DNA of 64,000 nt, taken from assembly GCF_000236905.1 (NCBI RefSeq), contig NC_016521.1, positions 898,411 through 962,410 on the forward strand, in the 5' to 3' direction. Numbering within the stretch: position 1 is the stretch's first letter; each line of letters starts with the position of its first letter. Below, piece by piece: positions 1 to 8,813 of this stretch. Position numbers and translations under genes: made by a program. The notes beneath the pieces are model-generated. The model saw only the letters and a program-made list of their open reading frames with translations. It was not told the DNA's origin and did no database searches. Origin of the DNA: Tetrapisispora phaffii CBS 4417 (taxonomy: Eukaryota > Ascomycota > Saccharomycetes > Saccharomycetales > Saccharomycetaceae).

Positions 1-1
1 A

Positions 2-253
2 TGAATTGTTAACTATTGATTACCGGGTTTATATGTACATAATATTTCAATCTGCCGTTCTGTCCACTCGAGACGAGGTCGTCGAGTTGAACACGTACGG
101 CAGGCTGATGGTTCTACAGTACTATTTATGCATTAGAAATTCTGCTATTACATTCTTGCAGGCACTATTGTTTCAGGTTTGCAACAATAATCTCCTAAAA
201 AGGTAATATCTGGTATCGTATAGTCACTTATACGGCCAGTGGCATTTCCAACA
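2..253 (-). mobile_element. Solo LTR, family B (copy B1)
   Basis: Read on the minus strand this runs from TGTTGGAAATG (ending at 253) to TTCA (at 2), the TG...CA ends of a Ty LTR. Closely similar sequence recurs at 62859-63037 and 63466-63653, which defines the repeat. The left target-site duplication would fall outside the window, so that boundary is provisional. Its 5' end faces the tRNA-Arg gene 149 bp away, the usual upstream-of-Pol-III placement of Ty elements. Confidence 0.7.
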
Positions 254-335
254 GTCTCAGGTTTGTAACAACACTTTCCTTAAGAGGCAATCTAGCATAG
301 TATAGTTCGTTATACGTCCGGTGCCATTTCTCATA
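254..335 (-). mobile_element. Older, degenerate LTR-B fragment next to B1
   Basis: This stretch repeats, with many substitutions, the 5' part of LTR B at 171-250: both contain a TCAGGTTTG block, an AAGAGG/AAAAGG block, a TATAGT block and end in CATTTC. It looks like the 5' end of an older family-B LTR interrupted by, or joined to, copy B1. It lies 66 bp upstream of tRNA-Arg. Confidence 0.55.
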
Positions 336-401
336 GTAATCTAAATTATCAAGGATCTGATTTATTGAGGATCTTATCTCAAGTCGTCTTTAAGAAATTA
401 A

Positions 402-473
402 GCTCGCGTGGCGTAATGGCAACGCGTCTGACTTCTAATCAGAAGATTGAGGGTTCGACCCCCTCCGTGAGTG
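402..473 (+). tRNA. tRNA-Arg (anticodon TCT)
   Basis: A 72-nt cloverleaf begins GCTCGCGTGG and ends CGTGAGTG. The anticodon loop ACTTCTAATC gives anticodon TCT, which reads AGA. An A box (GGCGTAATGG) and B box (GGTTCGACCCC) are present. The sequence is nearly identical to S. cerevisiae tRNA-Arg(UCU) as I know it. No intron is seen. A T-run at about 483-490 serves as Pol III terminator. Confidence 0.97.
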
Positions 474-640
474 CTTACTTTCTTTTTTTTCACAGAGTAA
501 AATTTCACTTAAAAGATATTGGTCTATAGATTTATTTTTATGACATTGGGTATATAACTAAAAAATAATTCTGATGCAGAAAAACCAAATTCAATTATCT
601 ATATAAATTTAAGTTATGAAATATTCAATTTGTTATATTA

Positions 641-1783
641 TTATTTCTTTTTCCTATTTTTGAGTTTGTTCAAAATTCTCTGTTCTGAATTGATATTAGT
701 GGCTATTCCCATTGAGAGACCCATTGATGTACCTTCTTCATTTTCTGTTCTCAACGTTGATGGTATATCATCAAAACGATCCCATATGTTTGACATCGAT
801 GTTTCCACTTCCTCTTCCTCTTCCTCTTCCTCTTCCTCTTCCTCTTCCTCTTCCTCTTCCTCTTCCTCTTCTTCTTTGTTATTATTATGCGTATCCAGAG
901 GATCTTTGGATGAGTTCCTTCGAATGTATATTGTTTTAGTATCTTTATTGACTAAGACAGGTGTTGTAGTTTCATTTTCTTGAAAGTAATTACTTGGTAG
1001 AATTGATGCCAATTCCAAAGCATCCTCTTTTGATGAGACTGAACTTCTTGTTCTGGTAGAGTTAACTGCTTTCCATCCACTAAGTGAATCCCTCTTTCCT
1101 GATTTTTGATGGTGCTGGTCTTCATATTTTTCTATATTTAGAGACAAATGTGTAGGTGATCTTGGGGGCGTCAGAGTACCTGTTGAATTTAAATTTATTG
1201 ACATATCCTTAGTGTTGTTTGAACTAGAGGAAAATGGTCTTCTGAAATTATAAATGTTCCCAAATGTCTTAAAAATATAATCAGTAACCTTATTTATTTT
1301 CTGTTTCACAGATGGAATCCAACGTAAAATAATATTAGGAAAATCAATATAGATACCTGGAATCCTTATTGTAGAATGCAAGAGCCCTAGAATTGATCCT
1401 AAGAATAACCCGATTATGGAACCTGCTAAGAACAAAACCAATGTATATTGCAACATAGTTGTGAAGAGATAAAAACTTTCCTTTTTGTCAACACCTGTAA
1501 CTAATTCTTGAATTGTATAATTGAAGAAAATGCGTAGTGGGATATTTAAAGGTAACATCAAATATTGAAACGTTGTTCGCAGCAATATCGATAGTGGTGT
1601 AAAAAGTAATATTCCCACTAGTGTATACCACGTTATAAATGCTTGCTTTATTAAATTTGTGTATATCCAAACTAACATTGTTTCAATTAGTCTGAGGATA
1701 AAGCATACAAAACTAAAGGAGAAGATGAGTATACCTTTAAAGGTTCTAGTTCCTACTTGTGTGAGTTCAAGTAAATTTATCAT
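641..1783 (-). CDS. LDB16: Ldb16-like seipin partner, lipid-droplet protein
   Basis: A 380-residue protein has several hydrophobic segments in its N-terminal half (starting MINLLEL and continuing past ITWYTLVG to IIGLFLGSILGLL), then a Ser/Thr-rich soluble region. In S. cerevisiae Ldb16 sits with seipin at ER-lipid droplet contacts. The call rests mainly on synteny: VMA9 follows in the same order and strand as on chr III. S. cerevisiae Ldb16 is shorter (about 256 aa); much of the excess is low complexity, including a run of over 20 Glu encoded by a hexamer repeat. The frame stays open upstream to a TTG at 1888, but the first ATG is at 1783. The C-terminus is Lys-rich. Confidence 0.68.
   Translation of the reverse strand: MINLLELTQVGTRTFKGILIFSFSFVCFILRLIETMLVWIYTNLIKQAFITWYTLVGILLFTPLSILLRTTFQYLMLPLNIPLRIFFNYTIQELVTGVDKKESFYLFTTMLQYTLVLFLAGSIIGLFLGSILGLLHSTIRIPGIYIDFPNIILRWIPSVKQKINKVTDYIFKTFGNIYNFRRPFSSSSNNTKDMSINLNSTGTLTPPRSPTHLSLNIEKYEDQHHQKSGKRDSLSGWKAVNSTRTRSSVSSKEDALELASILPSNYFQENETTTPVLVNKDTKTIYIRRNSSKDPLDTHNNNKEEEEEEEEEEEEEEEEEEEEEEVETSMSNIWDRFDDIPSTLRTENEEGTSMGLSMGIATNINSEQRILNKLKNRKKK
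811..870. repeat. (CCTCTT)10 coding microsatellite
   Basis: Ten perfect tandem copies of CCTCTT. On the coding (minus) strand they give alternating GAG/GAA codons, hence the poly-Glu tract of the LDB16 product. The hexamer keeps the frame when copy number changes. Confidence 0.95.
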
Positions 1784-2416
1784 GTATATCAATGAGAACT
1801 GCGATAATAATGTGAACTGCGATAATACTGGGAGCAATCCTAATCCACTATCTGTATAATTGACTTCAATTAAGGTTCTTCTAATCAATTGTAAATGGCA
1901 AACAGATGAACACTAAAACAAAAAGAAAACAGTTCAGAATATAATTCTTATAATCATCTCATGTTTTTATTTTTACATATTATTATTATTACTTCTCATC
2001 CCATATTATAATTGTGATCCGGTGAGTGCCGGCGCTAACAAAAACAGGCACTTGTTATGAATAAAGCGCTGCATTTACAACGGTCTTAAACTAGTGAACT
2101 AAGTGTCACTGAATGTATATAAGCGTATATGCATGCATGACTATATATATATAATTAAAATACATAAGAGGACCTACAAATATATCTTGGCATAAATTAC
2201 ATGATTATGCATACCTTTATTAAAAATTCAAATACATTTATCTATGATAATTTATACATGCATGTATGTATGTATATGTGTATATGAGTATACATATTAT
2301 ACTTACCTGATAGCATGTTTTTATTTCCATCCCTGTGTTTATAATTTTATTGCACTTAATATTTATATCTTGTTTTTTTTGTTAATTTACGTAGCCTTTA
2401 TAAGAAACCATTGTCC
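1784..2416. other. Intergenic LDB16-VMA9; GC-rich islet, possible H/ACA RNA
   Basis: Mostly AT-rich, with TATATA tracts near 2140. A GC-rich islet at about 2010-2110 stands out. On the minus strand it has an ATAACA (H-box form ANANNA, 2053-2058), then a stem AGTGCC/GGCACT (2047-2052 with 2025-2030) and an ACA at 2013-2015. As I remember it, S. cerevisiae snR43 lies between VMA9 and LDB16. A small H/ACA RNA here is therefore possible but unproven. Confidence 0.25.
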
Positions 2417-2885
2417 TTATTCTGCGAATTCAGGTCTTAGATCTGAACGACGAGGAACCACAAGCGGGTGCAATTGGCATAAATATGTAATAGCCCACAT
2501 TAGGTACATCATTGCAAGTGCAAGAATGACTGTACTTCTCCACACACTAGAATTATGGCATTTTAAATTGAAACACAAATTAATATTTGATTTTTTTCAA
2601 TACAAAAGATTTAATGTTAGTAAGAAGAAAGAACATAAAGTTGCTAAGGCTTTGAATTTTCCTTTAATAAATACATACGTTTGATTTTGCTTTGGTGCAA
2701 ATACCCAAAAAGCACCAGATGCTAATGCAACAACAATAAATGTAATAACAACAGTATAACTAATTCAAATAAAAGTTAACATACACAATAACATAGAAAT
2801 TATGTGTTAAATTAACTTGTTAGTAAATGTGTTCTGACATATTAATTGTGATCAAAAAATATTTCAATTATACATACAAACTCAT
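2417..2885 (-). CDS. VMA9: V-ATPase V0 subunit e (Vma9), three exons
   Basis: Spliced on the minus strand: exon 1 2878-2885 (8 nt, ATGAGTTT), intron 1 2760-2877, exon 2 2679-2759, intron 2 2547-2678, exon 3 2417-2546. Both introns start GTATGT, end TAG and carry TACTAAC branch sites (2819-2825 and 2616-2622). The joined frame is exactly 219 nt, 72 residues plus stop. It begins MSFYTVV and ends with the conserved VPRRSDLRPEFAE. Two membrane helices fit the 73-residue S. cerevisiae subunit, which also has two introns. Vma9 is part of the membrane sector that pumps protons into the vacuole. VMA3 and RAV1 in the same window serve the same machine. Confidence 0.95.
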
Positions 2886-3691
2886 TGGAATCACTATAAC
2901 CTTTTTTTACCTTTGTTCTTAATATTCGTGCAGTTTTTGCTTCAACTTATAAGTTTTATACGTTCGAAATACAGTTATTTCAAATATGTATCAATATTAT
3001 GAAACTTTGTGACCTAATACTTCATATCCTTTAATAATCAGCCATCTGGTAATAGCTTCCTTAAACTCAAGAGATCATTAGTACTCTACCTTTTACATTT
3101 TTTTTAGATGTTGCAACTAATTAACATTAATAATTCTTGGTGTGCATATATTTAATTAGTAGGGCAACAATTTCAATTTTTCAATTTCCAAAAATTACAA
3201 TTTTAGTCACATGACTAACAATGTGCAGTTTCGTAAGTTATGATAGATATCTATATATGTGCATGTAACTTATATAGCTTAATGTTACTATTATGTTCAC
3301 ATTTTTTTTACTGCTGGTATTATGTATGGAGGGAGTGAGTTTCTACATACAGTGAGAAAATAACATGATAGAAAAAAAAAAAAGTGAAAAATTTTCAAAT
3401 AGTATTCAATGATGATGAGATGAGATGAGATGATTTAGTAGTAACTACTAACATATTACTATTGATATTGCTATATAGTTTATTGTTTCAATAGTTAATT
3501 AGTTTTTGAAGAATTTTTATTCCAATACTGTATTATATATATTGTTATTCTTATTTATCAAATGATATAATAAATGCTTACATACAAATATATAGTTTAT
3601 ATTGTCACTTTGGATAAAGTTTATAATTAGAATTGTTTTTCAAAGATCGAGTAAGCAAACGATAAACGAAACTTAGAGTGAATAACAAACC
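2886..3691. other. Divergent promoter region VMA9/CBF5
   Basis: AT-rich, no coding potential seen. It holds an A12 run near 3372 and the RRPE/PAC-like motifs listed separately. An isolated GTCACATG at 3206-3213 is a Cbf1-type site. Confidence 0.6.
3385..3431 (+). promoter_or_regulatory. RRPE plus PAC-like repeats upstream of CBF5
   Basis: TGAAAAATTTT (3385-3395) matches the ribosomal RNA processing element. It is followed by three overlapping copies of GATGAGAT (3414-3431), the core of the PAC box. The pair lies about 300 bp before the CBF5 ATG and is typical of ribosome-biogenesis promoters, which suits an rRNA pseudouridine synthase. Confidence 0.5.
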
Positions 3692-5128
3692 ATGTCTCAA
3701 GATTACGTTATTAAACCAGAATCAGTTGCTCCATCTTCTGAAACCAGCGAATGGCCTCTACTATTAAAAAACTACGATAAGTTATTGGTCAGAAGCGGCC
3801 ATTACACACCAATTCCTTCAGGTAGTGCTCCTTTGAAGAGAGATTTGAAATCTTACATCAGTTCCGGTGTGATCAACTTGGACAAACCATCCAACCCATC
3901 TTCTCATGAAGTTGTTGCTTGGATTAAGCGTATTCTACGTTGTGAAAAAACTGGTCACTCTGGTACTTTAGATCCTAAAGTTACGGGTTGTTTGATCGTT
4001 TGTGTTGACAGGGCCACTAGATTGGTCAAATCTCAACAAGGTGCTGGTAAGGAGTATGTATGTATTGTCAGATTACATGATGCCTTAAAGGATGAAAAAG
4101 AGTTGGGTCGTGGTTTAGAAAACTTGACTGGTGCTTTATTCCAAAGACCACCTTTAATTTCTGCTGTTAAGCGTCAATTGCGTGTTCGTACAATTTATGA
4201 TTCTAATTTAATAGAATTTGACAACAAGAGAAACTTAGGTGTTTTCTGGGCTTCTTGTGAAGCTGGTACTTACATGCGTACATTATGTGTTCATTTAGGT
4301 ATGCTACTAGGTGTCGGTGGTCACATGCAAGAATTACGTCGTGTTAGATCGGGTGCTTTAGGTGAAAGTGATAACATGGTCACTTTACATGATGTTATGG
4401 ACGCTCAATGGGTTTATGACAATACTAGAGATGAATCTTACTTAAGAAAAATTATTCAACCACTAGAAACTTTATTGGTTGGTTACAAGAGAATTGTTGT
4501 TAAAGATTCTGCTGTTAACGCTGTTTGTTATGGTGCTAAATTAATGATTCCAGGTTTATTACGTTACGAAGAAGGTATCGAATTATACGATGAAGTTGTT
4601 TTAATGACCACCAAAGGTGAAGCCATTGCTGTTGCCATTGCCCAAATGTCTACTGTTGATTTAGCTTCTTGCGACCATGGTGTTGTTGCTACAGTTAAGA
4701 GATGTATCATGGAAAGAGATCTATACCCAAGAAGATGGGGTTTAGGTCCAATTGCTCAAAAGAAGAAGCAAATGAAGGCTGATGGTAAACTAGATAAGTT
4801 CGGTCGTGTTAACGAAAACACCCCAGCTGAATGGAAAAAAGAATATGTCCCATTAGATAAGTCCGAAGGTGCCTCTACCTCAACAGAAACTGTCAAAGAA
4901 GAGAAACCTTTAATCAAGGAAGTTGAAAAGAAGGAAGTGAAGAAGGAAGAAAAAAAGGAAGAAAAGAAGGAAGATAAGAAAGAGAAGAAGGAGAAGAAGG
5001 AGAAGAAGGAGAAGAAGGAGAAGAAGGAGAAGAAGGAGAAGAAAGAAAAGAAGGAGAAGAAGGAAAAGAAGAGAAAGGCAGAAGATAATAGTGAGAATGA
5101 TGACAAGAAGAAGAAGAAGTCAGAATAG
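3692..5128 (+). CDS. CBF5: H/ACA snoRNP pseudouridine synthase Cbf5 (dyskerin)
   Basis: The 478-residue product is close to the family length (483 in S. cerevisiae). Order: N-terminal dyskerin-like segment, TruB catalytic domain with [11 protein letters not shown] (catalytic Asp about residue 94), conserved [12 protein letters not shown], then a PUA domain around residues 265-340. The tail is made of KKE/KKD repeats typical of fungal Cbf5. It isomerises uridine in rRNA and snRNA, guided by H/ACA RNAs with Nop10, Nhp2 and Gar1 in the nucleolus. The ATG at 3692 is preceded by an A-rich leader. Codon use is strongly biased towards preferred yeast codons in the first half, as expected for high expression. 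Confidence 0.97.
   Translation: MSQDYVIKPESVAPSSETSEWPLLLKNYDKLLVRSGHYTPIPSGSAPLKRDLKSYISSGVINLDKPSNPSSHEVVAWIKRILRCEKTGHSGTLDPKVTGCLIVCVDRATRLVKSQQGAGKEYVCIVRLHDALKDEKELGRGLENLTGALFQRPPLISAVKRQLRVRTIYDSNLIEFDNKRNLGVFWASCEAGTYMRTLCVHLGMLLGVGGHMQELRRVRSGALGESDNMVTLHDVMDAQWVYDNTRDESYLRKIIQPLETLLVGYKRIVVKDSAVNAVCYGAKLMIPGLLRYEEGIELYDEVVLMTTKGEAIAVAIAQMSTVDLASCDHGVVATVKRCIMERDLYPRRWGLGPIAQKKKQMKADGKLDKFGRVNENTPAEWKKEYVPLDKSEGASTSTETVKEEKPLIKEVEKKEVKKEEKKEEKKEDKKEKKEKKEKKEKKEKKEKKEKKEKKEKKEKKRKAEDNSENDDKKKKKSE
4982..5067 (+). repeat. GAGAAGAAG nonamer repeat in CBF5 tail
   Basis: Imperfect tandem 9-bp units (GAGAAGAAG, with AAAGAAAAG variants) encode repeated EKK tripeptides at the C-terminus of Cbf5. 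Confidence 0.9.
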
Positions 5129-5946
5129 TTCAATTTCTGACAAATATCGTTTCGCATATTTTCGTATCATTTAAATTAGTTATAACAGAATATTTACAAT
5201 AATCTATATACTATTTGTACATTATCCCAATAAATTTAAACAATTAAAATTAATGGAATACAGGACAGTTGAGTTGAAAAAGTATCACAAACACTCCGGA
5301 ATTATTAACTGCATGATCTACGTTATTCTTTTATTTCATAATAGTTCCTAATATTCGTGGATATATTCTCAAATAATAAAGTGACGCTAAGACAGAAAAT
5401 AATGGTTGGTATCAATGACCTAAATGTTAGGTACGTTTTCTTTTATTTAATTATGTCGTTGAAACATCACTCCAAACAAAAATCATATATATATATATAC
5501 CATAATCCTATTAGTACAGAAAGAAAAGATACCGATAGTATGATTCCAACAATTGCGTACAGATCAAAAGAGTCATAGTTAGCGTCCTGAATCGCTAACG
5601 CAGATATAATAAAAACCGCTGACATTTTTTTTGCTGTCGTTTTATTTTATTTTTTTTGCTTTGAATTAATTTATATAATGACAGTAACTGGTTCACAATA
5701 AAAAGAAATGAAGATTCAATAATAAATAATTAGAATAGTATAAAATTTAAAAGTTGCAAAAAATTAACCAACACTTATATATGTTCGTAAATAAAGTTGT
5801 TTAAAATGAAAAATAAAATTTACTTTTAAAATAGCAAAGTTACGTTTGACTTCGTTTGAGGAACTTAAAATAATAAAAAAGATTAAAGCAATAATAATGT
5901 TAATCTAGCAAGCAAAACGGATACAATTAAGAAACATTTACAGTTA
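5129..5946. other. Intergenic CBF5-YCP4
   Basis: Carries the CBF5 3' flank, the candidate small ORF at 5467-5625 with its TATA-like element near 5670, and the AT-rich YCP4 3' flank. Nothing else is recognised. Confidence 0.5.
5467..5625 (-). CDS. Possible 52-residue single-pass membrane protein
   Basis: A complete minus-strand ORF begins MSAVFIISALAIQDA and continues through a strongly hydrophobic stretch (YAIVGIILSVSFLSVLIGLW) before a TGA at 5467. The ATG has a very good yeast context (AAAAAAAATGTC), and TATATAA lies about 45 bp upstream. I do not recognise the protein. Arguments against: it is short, and part of the C-terminal coding is a TA dinucleotide run. It sits between CBF5 (+) and YCP4 (-). 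It could be a genuine small membrane protein or a chance ORF. Confidence 0.35.
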   Translation of the reverse strand: MSAVFIISALAIQDANYDSFDLYAIVGIILSVSFLSVLIGLWYIYIYDFCLE

Positions 5947-6687
5947 TCATGAAATTGTACAATTAGATTTTTTCTTGTTTTTTTTGTCAACATTAACTTG
6001 TTTTAAGGTTTTTTTATTAGCTTGCGTATTGTTACCTTCAGTTTTAGGAATATTAGCTCCTTTATTTGTGACTTCGCTGTCGTCATATATATTTTTGACA
6101 ATCTCGTAAAATGTTTTGCCTTGGATACTTGCAATTCTCAGCTCTAGTTCTGAAGGAAATCTGGATCCATCTGCACCAGCTAAGGTACCCGCTCCCCATG
6201 GAGAGCCACCGTGGGTTTCTGTAATGTTTGCTAACTCAGAAAAACATTGATTATATCCTAATGGTATAAAAATCATACCATGATGAACTAAATAATTTAA
6301 GCAACTTTTAACGGTACTCTCTTGACCACCTCCAATAGAAGCGCTGCTCACAAAGAAAGCAGCCGCTTTACCATTCAAACTCCCCTTTGCCCAAATTCCT
6401 CCTGTACGGTCCCAAAAAGTGCTCCATTGTGCAGAGCAAGTTCCAAACCTTGTGGGAACACCAAATAAGAAGGCGTCATAATTGAGTAGAACATCTGTGG
6501 ATGCGATTGGTATTGATGTAGTTTTTGGTGGAGCTTTCATTTTTTGTAAAACCTCATCAGGTAATGTTTCATCTACACGATATAAATCAGCAGAACCACC
6601 AGCATTAATAATACTTCTTTGAATTGCTAGGGCAATTTTCTCAGTATGCCCATACAAAGAATATGAAATTATTGCTATCCTAACCAT
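5947..6687 (-). CDS. YCP4: Flavodoxin-like NAD(P)H:quinone oxidoreductase-type protein, Ycp4/Pst2 family
   Basis: The 246-residue product has the flavodoxin fold of the Pst2/Rfs1/Ycp4 (WrbA) family: the FMN phosphate loop [12 protein letters not shown] near the N-terminus, then [14 protein letters not shown] and a [12 protein letters not shown] segment. Length and the following CIT gene match S. cerevisiae YCP4 (247 aa) better than PST2 (198 aa). After the domain (about residue 200) comes a Lys/Asn-rich tail with KKNKKK, ending in CTIS. That has the form of a CaaX prenylation box preceded by a polybasic stretch and would predict attachment to a membrane face. Family members are linked to oxidative stress and eisosome-type membrane domains. 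Confidence 0.88.
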   Translation of the reverse strand: MVRIAIISYSLYGHTEKIALAIQRSIINAGGSADLYRVDETLPDEVLQKMKAPPKTTSIPIASTDVLLNYDAFLFGVPTRFGTCSAQWSTFWDRTGGIWAKGSLNGKAAAFFVSSASIGGGQESTVKSCLNYLVHHGMIFIPLGYNQCFSELANITETHGGSPWGAGTLAGADGSRFPSELELRIASIQGKTFYEIVKNIYDDSEVTNKGANIPKTEGNNTQANKKTLKQVNVDKKNKKKSNCTIS

Positions 6688-7388
6688 TTTTTTATTTAGT
6701 TTGTATTTATATTTAGTTCCGTATTGCTATTTTCCCATTCTAACTCTGTTGTGATTATTTCTAAAGCGAGAACTAAATATTAAATAACTATGATTATATA
6801 TGTTTCAAAAAAACGATAAAGTGTTTTTTCAAGAAGAGCCCCCCATTCTCCTCCCTCTTTTAATATAACTATTTCAAAAATTTATACAATGGCTTTTTGA
6901 GGCACCTTCTTTTTTAGAATATGGGATTGGAATGTTTATTTACATACTAAATCGAACTAAATTCAATCTTATTTCCTTAAACAATATAAATCAGGGTTTT
7001 GTTGGTACTAGGCCGCGTTTTATGGTCTAATAGCAAGATGGAGAATTGTACTAGAATATTATTTCTCCAAGAATAAGTATATTTTCGTCATTCATTAAAA
7101 AATTTAATTTAAATAAGGATATATAAAATAATAAAACATAAACAAAAGTGCAACCTATGTAATCCAGTTTCATTTTTGCTTAGATATTCACTTACCGAAA
7201 CCTATGTATGAATGGTGTGACACTTGAATGAATGGGAAATAAGTAAGGTGCTATAATTCTTGTTAAAAGAAGAACTAAACCAAATAAATTAAATGTATGC
7301 CACAGCAATTTTCTGAAAAAATAAAAACATTTTCGACGAGTCTAACTTGTTCTTTTTTCTTCAATCACTTTTATGTATATATTTTTCT
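6688..7388. other. Intergenic YCP4-CIT1
   Basis: The YCP4 promoter and CIT1 3' flank. A short C-rich run (about 6839-6858) lies 150 bp before the YCP4 ATG. No gene or repeat is recognised. Confidence 0.5.
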
Positions 7389-8813
7389 TTAGTTTTTAGT
7401 TATAATTGATTTAACCAAATCTCTATATTTTTCAGTTGAGAAAGATTTTGGTCTTTCAATAGATAAACCTACTGCTCTATCAGTGATTAATTGTGGTAAA
7501 ACACCGAAAGCTCTAGCGACACCGAATAATACAGTATAGAATGAAGCTTCAGTTAAACCATAATATTGTAATAGAACACCAGAATGAGAGTCGACATTTG
7601 GCCATGGGTTCTTTGTCTTACCATGTTTTGTCAAGACTTTTGGAGCTACTTCATAAATAGTAGAAACCAATTTGAATAATTCATAATCTGGGAAATGTTT
7701 TAAAGCAAATTCTCTTTGTGCGGTATAACGTGGATCAGTTTTTCTTAAAACAGCATGACCATAACCTGGTACAACTCTACCTGAATTCAAAGTATCCCAT
7801 AAATACTTTTCGATAGTTTCTTTTGAATAATCACCTTTAACTTCTTCTCTTAATTTAAATAACCATTCCAAGACTTCTTGATTTGCTCTACCATGCAAAG
7901 GACCTGCTAAACCGTTCAAACCAGCAGATAGTGAAAGGTATGGTGAAGATAAAGCAGAACCAACTAAATGAGTAGTGTGGGCAGAGACATTACCACCTTC
8001 ATGGTCTGAATGGATGGTTAAATATAATCTCATCAAATCAACAAAATCATTATTTTGGAAACCTAACAGATTTGCCAAGTTTTTACCATAGTCCGCATTT
8101 GGATCAATGGATGCAATTTTACCATCTTTAAAGACATTACGGTAAATTTTTGAAGCAATCATTGGTAATTTACCTAGTAAATCCAATGAATCCTCAAAAG
8201 TATAATTCCAATAATCTTTCTTTGATACACCCTGTGCATAAGCTTTTGCGAATTTAGATTCAGACTCCAAAGCAGTGACAGCCATTGAAAACTGTGCCAT
8301 TGGATGTAAATTTTTTGGTAAATTGTCTAATAATTTAACTACATGTTCTGGTAATTCGGATCTTGAAGCCAAATCTGCCGAAAAAGCTTTGACTTGTGCT
8401 TCATTTGGGATTTCACCAGTTAACAATAACCAAAAGATAGCTTCTGGTAAAGGTTCTTGACCACCAACAGCTTTTGGTAATTGTTTTTGGATCTCTGGGA
8501 TAGTTCTACCTCTGAATTTAATACCTTCTTCCGGATCCAATACAGAACCTTCCCAGACCAGACCTTTGATACCTCTCATACCACCATAAGCCTGTTCTAA
8601 TTTAACTGAATCGATTACAACATGACCATAATTTTTTTTAAAATCTTTGATTTCTTGTTGCTTTTCAGGAAATATTTCAGCAAACCTCTCTTTTAAAGTT
8701 TTCTCTGAGTTTGTATAATTACGTAAAGAATTAATTGATAAATTAATTAAATAATTATTTTTTGTATTATTAAGTAAATATTTTTTTGAATTCGTTAATA
8801 CGATTGATGACAT
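7389..8813 (-). CDS. CIT1: Citrate synthase, mitochondrial type
   Basis: The 474-residue product aligns along its length with yeast citrate synthase (479 aa for Cit1). Active-site segments are intact: [30 protein letters not shown] and [14 protein letters not shown], supplying the two catalytic His and the Asp. It condenses oxaloacetate with acetyl-CoA in the TCA cycle. The N-terminus ([16 protein letters not shown]...) is basic, hydroxylated and poor in acidic residues, as in a mitochondrial presequence. The C-terminus ITKN is not a peroxisomal PTS1, so it is Cit1-like rather than Cit2-like although its neighbours match the CIT2 locus. CCAAT boxes lie upstream. Confidence 0.96.
   Translation of the reverse strand: MSSIVLTNSKKYLLNNTKNNYLINLSINSLRNYTNSEKTLKERFAEIFPEKQQEIKDFKKNYGHVVIDSVKLEQAYGGMRGIKGLVWEGSVLDPEEGIKFRGRTIPEIQKQLPKAVGGQEPLPEAIFWLLLTGEIPNEAQVKAFSADLASRSELPEHVVKLLDNLPKNLHPMAQFSMAVTALESESKFAKAYAQGVSKKDYWNYTFEDSLDLLGKLPMIASKIYRNVFKDGKIASIDPNADYGKNLANLLGFQNNDFVDLMRLYLTIHSDHEGGNVSAHTTHLVGSALSSPYLSLSAGLNGLAGPLHGRANQEVLEWLFKLREEVKGDYSKETIEKYLWDTLNSGRVVPGYGHAVLRKTDPRYTAQREFALKHFPDYELFKLVSTIYEVAPKVLTKHGKTKNPWPNVDSHSGVLLQYYGLTEASFYTVLFGVARAFGVLPQLITDRAVGLSIERPKSFSTEKYRDLVKSIITKN

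Noticed and set aside
2244..2684. 146-codon plus-strand ORF
   Set aside because: It is antisense to VMA9 exons 3 and 2 and intron 2; the spliced VMA9 explains the conserved content.
3206..3213. GTCACATG as centromere element CDEI, in a region syntenic to pericentromeric genes
   Set aside because: No AT-rich 80-160 bp stretch followed by a CCGAA-containing CDEIII is found on either side. More likely a Cbf1 site or chance.
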